Shown here: positions 18,349 through 26,104 of the stretch, in pieces | How positions within the stretch are numbered: position 1 is the first letter of the stretch | Layout of the letters: each line of letters starts with the position of its first letter | Assembly: GCF_016918565.1 (NCBI RefSeq) | Contig: NZ_JAFFQD010000036.1 | Coordinates: 1 to 56,328, forward strand | Direction: 5' to 3' | DNA length: 56,328 nucleotides | Origin: Desulfogranum marinum | Lineage (GTDB): Bacteria > Desulfobacterota > Desulfobulbia > Desulfobulbales > Desulfobulbaceae | Program-made: the position numbers and the translations under genes | The notes under the pieces: model-generated | Databases searched by the model: none | What the model was told of the DNA's origin: nothing | What the model saw: only the letters and a program-made list of their open reading frames with translations

Positions 18349-18789
18349 TCAGTACCTCAAACTGACATTAAGATTACTGTGACTTCCCTCAAAATATTCC
18401 TGGGCAAATTGCTGTACCGTTTCGGGCAAATACGGCTTACAACTGAACACGTCAAGATAGACGGCGTTGGTCTGGTTGGCGAAATGTCCGGAAATCAATG
18501 ATGTCTCAATAAGCTGAACCATCGAGTAACCAGCCACTCGTTCGTCTTCTCCAAAATGTACCACCTGGGTCTCTCCAAACCGTTTCATTTCAATCAGATC
18601 ACACAATTCAACGACAAAACGGCGTATAGCATCGGCGTCGCGAATTGTGGAAGGATCACAGTTATATATATCTACAGATGAAGCTATCCCCCAGGCGTTA
18701 CGTTCGATGGCCTCGTTCATAGCATGAATTCCTTCATAACCTGTTCTGACCGGCAGCGGTTCCGGGGTGTGAAGCGTTACAGTCTGCAT
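18349..18789 (-). CDS. AdoMet decarboxylase (SpeD/SpeH)-like pyruvoyl enzyme (146 aa)
   Basis: Homologue of prokaryotic S-adenosylmethionine decarboxylase, a self-cleaving pyruvoyl enzyme. The start at 18789 is preferred because AGGAGA lies six bases before it; an in-frame ATG at 18822 lacks this. Key residues align with the Thermotoga maritima enzyme at the same spacing: Ser89 (processing), Ser97 (future pyruvoyl), His102 (processing) and Cys117 (catalysis), within ETSLISGHF and DVFSCK. Deviations are Thr96 where Glu precedes the cleaved Ser, and Leu98 where His follows it. Self-processing is therefore plausible but substrate choice may differ; other SpeD homologues are known to act on ornithine or arginine. 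No aminopropyltransferase gene is nearby, arguing against plain spermidine synthesis. First gene of the operon. Confidence 0.75.
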   Translation of the reverse strand: MQTVTLHTPEPLPVRTGYEGIHAMNEAIERNAWGIASSVDIYNCDPSTIRDADAIRRFVVELCDLIEMKRFGETQVVHFGEDERVAGYSMVQLIETSLISGHFANQTNAVYLDVFSCKPYLPETVQQFAQEYFEGSHSNLNVSLRY

Positions 18790-19631
18790 TGTTGTCTCCT
18801 GTTGAGTTATAATTTTTTTCATTGTTTAAACCTGGGAAGGTTTTTCTCGGAGTCTATGGGACTAAACTTTTTTCAAATTATTGTTATTGTTATAAAAAAT
18901 AACGCTTACAGGTGAGCGCAGATTCCAATGTGAAGTGTATGGCTGTGCTTCATTTTCCAACAATGCCTTGATTTGATAAAAAAAGTGTTCTATCCGACAA
19001 GACTCCTAGTCTTCCCACTTTTTATGAACCGGTCGGTGGCGCTTAGACTTTTTCAAGTAAAGTCTATCTTTTTCTGCCTGGGAGTAGAACGTGTCTTCCA
19101 TGGCGAGAGATTTATAGGTATCCCGCCAATCATTTTCCGATCTCTTACATTCTCTTTTTTTCATTTAGACACCCTGCTGCCGAGTAGGCATGATCTGCTA
19201 AATTCACTATAAATGTTCAATCCAAACGAGTTACGACACCGCACTAAAGGCAAAATAGATGCCAAACAGCGAAAAGAAGCATGAGTAGGCTTTTTTTATC
19301 ACAAAAACAATATCTTAAGCAAAAAAGAAGCCGCCTGCCTGAAAATTACGAAAACAATAAAAGAGTAAAATGTTACTGATTTTTTTTTCGCCTGGTGCAG
19401 CTCTTTTTGATGGAAATTCGTTATTCAAAAAATATGTCTCTTTTTTACAGGTATTTATTTGCGAATTTTTCATTTAGACATAAGCTCGGGCCTTATTTTT
19501 TCCCGTAGAACCTAGGTGTTCAAGTAAACAAGTAATTCATTGCTGATTTGTATGTTTCCAGGTAGAATCAGTCGTTAATTCAGTAATTTTTTACCTTTTT
19601 AGTCAAAAAAATATTTGAGCGAAGGAACCAC
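18790..19631. other. AT-rich divergent intergenic region
   Basis: 842 bases between the divergently transcribed AdoMetDC-like operon and the sigma-54 activator gene. It is visibly AT-rich with many A and T runs, unlike the flanking genes. I saw no convincing gene. I looked for a sigma-54 promoter (TGGCAC-N5-TTGC) on both strands by eye and did not find a close match, so control of the operon by the neighbouring activator is not demonstrated. The region is the natural place for operators of both units. Confidence 0.5.
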
Positions 19632-21044
19632 ATGCTGACACGGCTTATTTTGGCGTTGGAAAACAAGGAGCTGGAAGCGAGTATTGAACAAAATTTTGCG
19701 CCGTCCGACATTCAAGTGGAGTGCCATGGACAACAGAAGAATCCATGGCATAATGCTGTGCAGAGTTGTGGCGATATCATTGTTATCAGCGAATCCTTTA
19801 TTCCGCGTCCTGTTGATTCAAGCATCAACCAACTCAACAACCTTCCGGAAGCGCCGACAACCGTGGTTGTTCATGATGTTGACTCGTCGGAGAAACACGC
19901 TAGGCTGATGGCCGCCGGTGCTGATGTCGTTTTGTATTCAAGAGTTTCTTTGAACAACCTTATTGACACTGTCCAGGCTACCCTTGAATCTCGCCTTCAA
20001 CTTGTGGAATTCAACCATCTTGCTCGAAAAAAAGGTCCCCAGCCAAAACTGAACGACTTCATCTCAAATAGCGAGACGATGCAACTCTTTATCAATGAAG
20101 TCCAGCTGGTGGCACCCAGTGATTCTATAATTTTACTGCTTGGAGAGACAGGGGTGGGCAAGGAACATCTCGCAAAAGCCATACACGCTGAAAGTCCCAG
20201 GTCTTCTGGGCCATTTATTGCGCTGAACACTGCCGCATTACCGGAACAGCTGCTTGAAAGCGAACTTTTTGGTCATACCAGTGGAGCTTTTACCGGCGCC
20301 ACACGGGCACGCCGAGGGGCTTTTGAGCTCGCCCACGGTGGTACGATATTTTTAGATGAAATAGGTGAAATGCCCCTGCATTTACAAACCAAACTATTGC
20401 GAGTTTTGCAGGATTTCGAAGTGAGACCATTAGGGGGAGAAAAACAGATATGGGTTGATGTCCGAGTGATTGCCGCCACAAATCGGGATCTGCAGAAAGA
20501 GGTCGAATTGGGGAATTTTCGCAAGGATCTCTACTTTCGGCTCAATGTGATGTCCTTAATGATACCACCACTGCGTGAACGAAGAGAGGATGTTCCATCC
20601 CTGTCTCGACGTTTTCTTTCCTTATATAAATTTAAAATTGCCAAGAACATCAACCACATCTCAAAACCTGCCATGACCGCGCTCAGCAACTATGAGTGGC
20701 CGGGTAATGTGAGAGAGCTGATGAATGTTATTGAACGAGCTATCCTGCTCTGTAAAACAGAGCAAATAACACTGGATGACCTGCCAAGCGTTTTTAATAC
20801 AACGAGTAGGCAGATCAGTCCTTTCATGGCTCCAGTTATTGAGAATGTCGCTTTTTGGGAAGGGAAAACGCTCCCGGAAGTTCAGAAAATTGTCATGGAA
20901 CAGGTGGAAGGAGCTTACCTGAGGATGGTGCTTACCAAGACTTGCGGAAGGGTAGGAGAAGCCGCCAAGATTGCAGGCATCCACTCAAGGGGCCTGTATG
21001 GCAAGATGAAACATCTTGGTATACGCAAGGAAGATTTTAAGTAA
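19632..21044 (+). CDS. Sigma-54 enhancer-binding protein with pseudo-receiver (470 aa)
   Basis: NtrC-family transcriptional activator. Residues 1-125 have receiver-like strand and helix spacing, but the phospho-acceptor position at the end of strand 3 (DIIVIS, 48-53) is Ser53 instead of Asp, so classic phosphorylation is unlikely. The AAA+ domain has Walker A GETGVGKE (171-178), the sigma-54 contact loop GAFTGA (218-223) and Walker B GTIFLDEIGE (237-246), all intact. The C-terminal Fis-type helix-turn-helix contains RVGEAAKIAGIHSRGLYGKM. It is divergent from the four-gene biosynthetic operon, making that operon the likely target. How it is switched on, by a ligand or by expression level, is unknown. 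Confidence 0.85.
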   Translation: MLTRLILALENKELEASIEQNFAPSDIQVECHGQQKNPWHNAVQSCGDIIVISESFIPRPVDSSINQLNNLPEAPTTVVVHDVDSSEKHARLMAAGADVVLYSRVSLNNLIDTVQATLESRLQLVEFNHLARKKGPQPKLNDFISNSETMQLFINEVQLVAPSDSIILLLGETGVGKEHLAKAIHAESPRSSGPFIALNTAALPEQLLESELFGHTSGAFTGATRARRGAFELAHGGTIFLDEIGEMPLHLQTKLLRVLQDFEVRPLGGEKQIWVDVRVIAATNRDLQKEVELGNFRKDLYFRLNVMSLMIPPLRERREDVPSLSRRFLSLYKFKIAKNINHISKPAMTALSNYEWPGNVRELMNVIERAILLCKTEQITLDDLPSVFNTTSRQISPFMAPVIENVAFWEGKTLPEVQKIVMEQVEGAYLRMVLTKTCGRVGEAAKIAGIHSRGLYGKMKHLGIRKEDFK

Positions 21045-21088
21045 CTCTTCAGCCGTACAACCGATGCCCCATCATGCTGCTGAAGAGT
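21044..21088. terminator. Inverted repeat between convergent genes
   Basis: Perfect 10-bp arms ACTCTTCAGC (21044-21053) and GCTGAAGAGT (21079-21088) just after the activator stop codon and before the end of the convergent MATE gene. There is no long T run, so function as a bidirectional terminator is only likely. Confidence 0.45.
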
Positions 21089-21150
21089 GACGACTTTAAA
21101 GCGTTTGTTCAAAAAAGTTTAACAAACATACTTTTCCGGCCGATTACCAG

Positions 21151-22536
21151 CTACTTCACCGAATACATCCTCGCCGGAGCAACGATCGGCATCAAAGCAT
21201 TACTGATTAATTTTTCAGGTCTGTTTTTGTACAGCAGAAAAATAGAAAGAAAAAAGGTGCACAGTTCGGACAGAGGCAGAACGATGAGAATACCATCCCC
21301 ACCTATTAATATGTGAATAATAAATAGAAAAAAAACAGGAAGGAAGATATTCCTCGACAAAATTATCAAGGTGGAATCAACGCATCTGTTCATTGCAGTT
21401 AAATAAGCCGCGAGCACGATATTTATTCCATTAACAATAAAAACAGGCCATATTTTTGAGATAAAATGATTCGTCAACTGTACCGTTTCTCTTTCTCCAG
21501 ACGGGATGAATAGTCCGGAAACCGCCTGGGGGCTGGTAACCAGCAGGCTACTTATAGCAACACCGAGAGCAAAAACTGATAGCATCGAAATGATAATAAA
21601 GCTCTTGATGCGTTTATGCTTCAAAGCTCCACGATTCTGACTAATAATCGGGTGCATTGAATCACTAATGCCATAACTGATGACCAGTACTGTAATGACC
21701 ATATAATTTATGATTGAAAAAGCAGCGACACCACTTGCTCCTAATTTTCTCATAATGATCCAGTTAAAAACGAACACAAATATTCCAAAAGAAAACTCAT
21801 CAACAAACTCCGGCAGCCCAGCCATGGCACCTTTTATTACCTCCGAAATATCTTTTGTACGCCAGCAAAACTTAAGCCTGGTTCGGTTTGTGAAAAAAGG
21901 AGCGCATAAAAGAAAAAATGTAACAGCTGCAGAGAGACCGGTACCTAAAGCCGCGCCCTGATGTCCCATGTGAAACTGAGCAATAAACAGCCAGTCTAGA
22001 AAAACATTAATAAAACATCCAATGATCATTGTTGCAGAAGCCCAGAGCGGCTGGCCGGCAACACGGAGAAAATACGACAGACAGAGAGCTCCCAGCTGAA
22101 AAACGGTGAAACAGAGAAGTATTTCCAGATACTCCGCCACTACAGGTGCCAGTGCACTATCCGTGGTGAGGAGGAAAACAAGCTGATCCATAAAAACCTT
22201 CCCAAGTATGGTCAGGACCAGTGAGAGAAGAGAAATAAAAACAATAGACTGTGAAAAACTGCTGTTGGCTGCCTTGAGGTTCCCTGACCCAATAAATTTT
22301 CCGCAGCGGATGGCCCCACCTACAGAGAACATGAGCGCCAGGCCAAACAAGAGGCCACTCGCCGGTATGGTAAGATTTACGGAAGTGAGGGAGGTCATAC
22401 CTGCATAGTTTCCCAAAAAAAATCCATCTACAACAACCGCGCAGGACATCGCTAGCAAGCCAATGACAGAAGGGACAGTATAAAAGAAAAAAACAGGAAA
22501 TATTTTTCCGGTTACGGGGTTAATATCAGTATTCAT
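21151..22536 (-). CDS. MATE family efflux transporter (461 aa)
   Basis: Inner-membrane multidrug/toxin extrusion protein, an ion-coupled exporter with twelve predicted helices in two MatE halves (about residues 10-225 and 230-445). The first helix region (FFFYTVPSVIGLLAMSCAVVVDGFFLGNYAG) is typical of the family, including the Asp and Gly of the VDGFFLGN block. The length is normal. Its gene lies between the sigma-54 activator (convergent) and a TetR regulator transcribed in the same direction from upstream. In this position it may export the product of the neighbouring biosynthetic operon; general drug export is the default alternative. Confidence 0.85.
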   Translation of the reverse strand: MNTDINPVTGKIFPVFFFYTVPSVIGLLAMSCAVVVDGFFLGNYAGMTSLTSVNLTIPASGLLFGLALMFSVGGAIRCGKFIGSGNLKAANSSFSQSIVFISLLSLVLTILGKVFMDQLVFLLTTDSALAPVVAEYLEILLCFTVFQLGALCLSYFLRVAGQPLWASATMIIGCFINVFLDWLFIAQFHMGHQGAALGTGLSAAVTFFLLCAPFFTNRTRLKFCWRTKDISEVIKGAMAGLPEFVDEFSFGIFVFVFNWIIMRKLGASGVAAFSIINYMVITVLVISYGISDSMHPIISQNRGALKHKRIKSFIIISMLSVFALGVAISSLLVTSPQAVSGLFIPSGERETVQLTNHFISKIWPVFIVNGINIVLAAYLTAMNRCVDSTLIILSRNIFLPVFFLFIIHILIGGDGILIVLPLSELCTFFLSIFLLYKNRPEKLISNALMPIVAPARMYSVK

Positions 22537-22765
22537 TGGTCACCTGAAAAATTTGACTTGATAAAGCGTACTCGAAATACATCCGGCGCTTATTTGTCTT
22601 TTTTGCGCCTATTCTGAATGAGTGGTCTTGCGGGTGTGTTCAGATACTGCTGAAAAAGTTAAAGCAGGAGGCCGTATGGTGGACACTTGGGTCTCACCAC
22701 AGAATTGTGAAATGGGTTCCCTGCAGAAAATACAGGAAATCGCCAGAACTGTTTTGCCGGAAAAG

Positions 22766-23353
22766 CTAACGCGGGGAAAAGCCGTTCAGGAACGAAGTAA
22801 GTACAAGTGCTGGAGCATCGTTTGGCGCAATGTCACCCTTCAGAACGGTTTCCCACGCTGTGTATATCAGGTTATCTAAAACCGCAGCGACCCAAGCGAG
22901 AGGGATTTCGGAAGAGACAACGTTTTCAGCCCGTAATCTTTTAGAAAGTTCCCGTAATCGCATTAATTGATTTTTATATAAATCATCAATACCTGAATCT
23001 TCCGCGTATATCTGGTTGGAATTTAAAAAATGAAAACTGGCGCCAAGGGGAACGAGAACTTTTATGAATTCTTCAAGAGTATCTCCGGCATTGAGGTTTT
23101 TCTCGATAATCGGCTTTATTGCAGTTTCAAGTTTAGTGTCAGCCTCCACTATAAGCTCGCTGACAAGCTGTTTTCTCGACTTGAAATAGCGAAAAATAGT
23201 AGCCCTGCCGACTTCCGCCACCTCTGCAATCTCGCTCAAGGAGGCTTTAGGATTTTTGGCAAGAACATGCATTGCTAGATTCAGGACCTTCTCTCTTGTC
23301 CGTGTTTGCCGACTATTGCTCTTGTTGACACTTGCCTGATCGAACAGTTCCAT
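22766..23353 (-). CDS. TetR-family transcriptional regulator (195 aa)
   Basis: Dimeric repressor with an N-terminal TetR helix-turn-helix at about residues 20-65 (ASLSEIAEVAEVGRATIFRYFKSRKQL) and a ligand-binding C-terminal domain. It lies 230 bases upstream of the MATE gene on the same strand, the common arrangement for a local efflux regulator. Its 5' leader is a run of five TGAGA units ending just before the ATG, so repeat-number changes could alter its translation. The ligand is unknown. Confidence 0.85.
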   Translation of the reverse strand: MELFDQASVNKSNSRQTRTREKVLNLAMHVLAKNPKASLSEIAEVAEVGRATIFRYFKSRKQLVSELIVEADTKLETAIKPIIEKNLNAGDTLEEFIKVLVPLGASFHFLNSNQIYAEDSGIDDLYKNQLMRLRELSKRLRAENVVSSEIPLAWVAAVLDNLIYTAWETVLKGDIAPNDAPALVLTSFLNGFSPR

Positions 23354-23354
23354 A

Positions 23355-23379
23355 TCTCATCTCATCTCATCTCATCTCA
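23355..23379 (-). repeat. Pentanucleotide tandem repeat (TGAGA)x5 at a start codon
   Basis: Five perfect TCTCA units on the plus strand, read as TGAGA on the minus strand, ending one base before the TetR ATG. The GAGA of each unit resembles a ribosome-binding core, and each junction contains an ATG that runs into TGA after one codon. This is the structure of a contingency locus, though slippage has not been shown. Confidence 0.85.
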
Positions 23380-23683
23380 ATGTTTTACTTAAGCAGTCGT
23401 TAGAAAACAGACAGTATTAGCTCAAGTGAGACACCAGAGTATCATTAGAGACTGAAAAAATCAATACATTGTTTTTTAACGAAGTATCCTTATCAAAAGT
23501 AAATGGTAAAGCAGAGAGGTTTAAACAGGATTGTTCAACAAGGTTGCTGAAGGCGGCAATGGAAAAAAGTGAAGAAAACGATCCCGGATGGTCTGTCCGT
23601 AGGCGAACATTGTGGAAATTTGTACCTCCATTTAGCTTCGTTTAACATAATGAAATTATATACAATTGAACAAATTGACACAA

Positions 23684-23706
23684 TGTTCAGAAGAAATTCG
23701 GGCTAA
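23684..23706. repeat. Family B repeat, right-end fragment
   Basis: GTTCAGAAGAAATTCGGGC followed by TAA, matching the right end of full family B copies (GTTCATGAGGAATTCGGGC at 25.7 kb). No left end is visible nearby. It lies within the 606-base gap between the TetR gene and yhhQ, just before the IS3 relic. Confidence 0.5.
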
Positions 23707-23761
23707 AGTGGCAGGCTCAGTATGGGAGGTAGTAGGTAGGTGCTTGACGTATATCGTGCGT

Positions 23762-23893
23762 ATTGAGCGCCTCTGAAAAGCGGTGAAATATGAAGATATC
23801 TACTTTTATGCATATGACGCAGTCAAGGAGGCTGAAAATTCAATCAGCGAATATCTGGATTGGTAACAACTACTCCTGGCCAGGCTCAAGGTT
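23762..23893 (+). pseudogene. IS3-family transposase OrfB relic (C-terminal part)
   Basis: Conceptual translation gives IERL-stop-KAVKYEDIYFYAYDA...ISEYLDW and then a frame break before NNYSWPGSRL. This matches the conserved end of IS3-family OrfB transposases (ERLWRSVKYE...YLDWYNNxRPH), with the Trp codon mutated to TGA at 23774-23776 and a one-base deletion after 23863. Only about 45 codons remain and no terminal inverted repeats were recognised, so it is an old, inactive remnant. Confidence 0.65.
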
Positions 23894-23909
23894 AAGTAAA
23901 AGGTAACTG

Positions 23910-23947
23910 TTGAGCAATACAGCCGGGGGCCCGGTTGTACTGCTCAA
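23910..23947 (-). terminator. Strong hairpin downstream of yhhQ
   Basis: Arms of 17 bases (23910-23926 and 23931-23947) with two non-Watson-Crick positions enclose a four-base loop. It lies 13 bases past the yhhQ stop codon. The following sequence on the minus strand is only moderately T-rich, so it could end transcription or protect the mRNA 3' end. Confidence 0.6.
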
Positions 23948-23959
23948 TATAGTGTAGAA

Positions 23960-24625
23960 CTATGGGGTGGTGAGTTGGCGCTCCGGTTGAGTCGTCAGGA
24001 TACGTTCGGTAAGATATTTGAGAAATATGCCGTACAGCGGCAGGAGCAATACCATGCTGACAATGAGTTTGAAGCAGTAATCACCGGTTCCAATCTCTAT
24101 CCAGTGGGTTGCCATGAACGGGTCGGAACTTGCCCAAAAAGCAAATGAGTAAAAAATGAGTGTATCGAGCAGGTTACCGAAAATGGTTGAGGCACCGGGT
24201 GCGAGCCACCATTGCACATGTTGCCTGAGGCGAGAGAAAATTTTGACGTCCGCCAATTGGCCAAGGGTGTAGGCGGCAAAACTGGCAAAGGCTATGCGGA
24301 GGACAAAGGTGTTGAGCGTGTACAGATTTGCAACGCCCTGAAAGACCGCCTCAAAAAAAAGCACGGAAATGAGGTAGGAAAGGATGAGTGCCGGGAGCAT
24401 GGCACGGAAAATAATCTTTCGCGCCTCGGCAGCTCCAAAAATACGGACCGTAAGATCAGTGGCCAAGTAGACAAAAGGGAAGCTGAATGTGCCCCAGGTG
24501 GTATGGAAGCCGAAAACCTGTATCGGCAGCTGAACCAGATAGTTACTTGCCGCAATGATGAGGATATGAAAGGTGGCCAGGATAAAGACGGCACGTTGTA
24601 TCTGCGATTGGGTGAGGGTGAGCAT
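23960..24625 (-). CDS. yhhQ: Queuosine precursor transporter YhhQ (221 aa)
   Basis: Integral membrane protein of the vitamin-uptake-like YhhQ/QPTR family, which imports 7-cyano-7-deazaguanine (preQ0) or preQ1 for queuosine tRNA modification. Six hydrophobic helices are visible. Family blocks include ATFHILIIAASNYLVQLP near the start, FPFVYLATDLTVRIFGAAEAR near residue 50 and FGNLLDTLIFYSFAFW near 150. Length matches E. coli YhhQ. The upstream leader carries a preQ1-I-like riboswitch whose expression platform overlaps the ribosome site, which independently supports the substrate. The gene appears monocistronic with a hairpin after it. Confidence 0.9.
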   Translation of the reverse strand: MLTLTQSQIQRAVFILATFHILIIAASNYLVQLPIQVFGFHTTWGTFSFPFVYLATDLTVRIFGAAEARKIIFRAMLPALILSYLISVLFFEAVFQGVANLYTLNTFVLRIAFASFAAYTLGQLADVKIFSRLRQHVQWWLAPGASTIFGNLLDTLIFYSFAFWASSDPFMATHWIEIGTGDYCFKLIVSMVLLLPLYGIFLKYLTERILTTQPERQLTTP

Positions 24626-24629
24626 GTTC

Positions 24630-24663
24630 TTCCTTTTTGGTTGTCGGGGTGAGGGAACCCGAG
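24630..24663 (-). promoter_or_regulatory. Probable preQ1 class I riboswitch upstream of yhhQ
   Basis: In the minus-strand leader, P1 is TCGGG / CCCGA (24662-24658 with 24648-24644). The loop TTCCCTCAC begins with the conserved T and ends with the conserved C directly before the 3' strand of P1, which in known class I aptamers pairs with the ligand. An A-rich tail (CAACCAAAAA) leads to GGAAG. The loop TTCC can pair with GGAA to form the P2 pseudoknot, hiding the ribosome site four bases before the ATG. The layout matches the short translational preQ1-I type; it was recognised by eye, not by covariance search. Confidence 0.7.
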
Positions 24664-24839
24664 GTGAGTATAAAAGCTGATGTATCAGCGTGCATTGTAG
24701 CGAAAATGATTTATACCCGATTTTTTAATGAAGGCAAGCGGAAATCGTAAAATTAGTTATGCCGGTAGGCGCTGTGCATTATATTTTCAAGATCGATTTG
24801 GAAAGAGGTGGCGGAAGGTATGCAAGCGGCTTATTTTTT

Positions 24840-24867
24840 GCTCTTTGCTCTTTGCTCTTTGCGCTTT
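24840..24867 (+). repeat. Heptanucleotide tandem repeat GCTCTTT
   Basis: Three perfect GCTCTTT units plus a fourth variant GCGCTTT in the 440-base region between yhhQ and the small plus-strand gene at 25067. No function can be assigned. Apart from the riboswitch, nothing else is recognisable in this gap. Confidence 0.7.
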
Positions 24868-25066
24868 GTACCGAGGAGCAGGTGTAATGCTGAGAGACGT
24901 AATCTTCAAAGCTGTGTGTCACGCTGTGGCGCATAGTACATAAACTGCATGTCGTGCCCTGTTCTTTTTGTTTGCACTTTGTCTTGCTTGGTTTTATCTC
25001 GCTGAAATATATAGTTTTTTTTGGATGTTTACCGCTTGCCGGTTAGCCGGGGAGGTACATTGAGCC

Positions 25067-25327
25067 ATGAAATATGTCGTTAACAGGCAACTTAGCCCAG
25101 GGTGCGCCATTGTCACTCTTAATCTTGATGGGTTTGGTAAGGTGCAGGTTGGAAATCTTGCCATGGACAATCCTGAGCTCGTAAAAGCATATAAAGAGGC
25201 CCTGCAAGGCTATCTCGGTCTGTCCCAGGGCTATTGTCAGTATTATGCTGCAGAGAGGTTAGTTCGGCGATTTGGAGGAAATATCGAGAAAATGGAAATC
25301 GGCGAAAATGTGGGGGCCACTATGTAG
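25067..25327 (+). CDS. Small protein, 86 aa, unknown function
   Basis: Reading frame with GGGGAGG about 13 bases before the ATG (a TTG nearer to it is out of frame). The predicted protein MKYVVNRQLSPGCAIVTLNL... has a strand-rich first half and a helical second half (NPELVKAYKEALQGYLGLSQGYCQYYAAERLVRRFGG), with normal amino-acid composition, so it looks real. There is no signal peptide or membrane helix. Neighbours give no functional clue. I do not recognise the family. Confidence 0.45.
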   Translation: MKYVVNRQLSPGCAIVTLNLDGFGKVQVGNLAMDNPELVKAYKEALQGYLGLSQGYCQYYAAERLVRRFGGNIEKMEIGENVGATM

Positions 25328-25626
25328 TGACGGACTTCCATCGCACGTATACAGAAAATGAGATCAAAGCTGACGGGCCACTTGCAAACATACAAGCTGT
25401 TTCTTTGGGAAAAGGTTTGTATGCAAGAGGAAATTATTCAAGATAGCCTCACAAAGCGTTTAGTCTCGTTTTCTGCTTACAGCCGCAACGCCGGCACCGA
25501 AAAGGAGCAGAGTTCTTGGTTCCGGTACAGGGGTGCCGGAGACTACAACATTGTCGATATATGCAGTTTTACAAGCCTTGCTGAAAGCAGTGCAAATTTT
25601 TAATCTGAAATTACTGTTTTTGGTTA

Positions 25627-25753
25627 CTAACCCGAAGGGGGAACTTTTTGATTGAAAACGAAAAACTGACTGTTAATCGTGCAGTTATTCATTAAGTAAT
25701 AATATCAATTAGTTGAGTTTAAAATCAAAAAGTTCATGAGGAATTCGGGCTAA
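25627..25753. repeat. Family B palindromic repeat, full copy 2
   Basis: 127 bases from CTAACCCGAAGGGGGAAC to GAATTCGGGCTAA. Inner arms GAACTTTTTGAT and ATCAAAAAGTTC are perfect complements and the centre is AT-rich (AATAATATCAATTAGTTGAG). This is the best-preserved copy and defines the family. No reading frame of note. Confidence 0.8.
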
Positions 25754-25866
25754 TACCCAACGCGTCAAGGTGGACATGGGCATAGCGACTACCTCTCTGT
25801 AGCATCTCCCAGAGCCCATGAAGCATTTCATTGTGAGTGATCACAATAAATAATGGAAAATAAAAA

Positions 25867-25897
25867 AAGGCTGCAATCCGAAGAAGATTGCAGCCTT
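25867..25897 (-). terminator. Intrinsic terminator of the tRNA(CAU) gene
   Basis: Perfect stem AAGGCTGCAATC / GATTGCAGCCTT followed on the minus strand by seven T residues, about ten bases past the tRNA 3' end. Confidence 0.9.
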
Positions 25898-25906
25898 ATA
25901 TGTAAA

Positions 25907-25983
25907 TGGTGGCGATGCAGGGACTTGAACCCCGGACACCACGGATATGAGCCGTGCGCTCTAACCAGCTGAGCTACATCGCC
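25907..25983 (-). tRNA. tRNA with CAU anticodon, probably elongator tRNA-Met
   Basis: 77 bases on the minus strand beginning GGCGATGTAGCTCAGC and ending GCATCGCCACCA, with the CCA encoded. The cloverleaf is complete: acceptor GGCGATG/CATCGCC, anticodon stem CACGG/CCGTG with loop CTCATAT, and T arm with GGTTCAAGTCC. CAU can belong to elongator Met, initiator Met or lysidine-modified Ile. The start GGCG.TGTAGCTCAGCTGG resembles bacterial elongator tRNA-Met, and the normal acceptor pairing argues against initiator. Confidence 0.85.
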
Positions 25984-26104
25984 AAAGTGTTCTATGTGAA
26001 CGGTCGCTTTGGACCGGGACAATATTCAAAATTTCTCTTCATTTGTCAATAAGAAAGAACAGGAAAAGATCATTTTTTGTTCTTTTCAGTCTTTGCTACA
26101 AATA

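Larger units (their letters stand above)
25328..25906. other. 579-base gap holding a repeat and a terminator
   Basis: Contains a full family B repeat (25627-25753) and the terminator of the minus-strand tRNA gene (25867-25897). A plus-strand frame at 25358-25603 has weak start context and unusual composition, and I do not call it. Confidence 0.5.

Noticed and set aside
18973-19212. 79-residue plus-strand frame in the AT-rich gap
   Set aside because: Phe- and Leu-rich translation of AT-rich sequence, no ribosome site, and no protein-like domain pattern.
18790-19631. Sigma-54 promoter for the biosynthetic operon
   Set aside because: Expected next to a sigma-54 activator, but no close match to TGGCAC-N5-TTGC was found by eye on either strand.
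24728-24943. 71-residue plus-strand frame
   Set aside because: No ribosome site, runs through a heptanucleotide repeat, and has no recognisable protein pattern.
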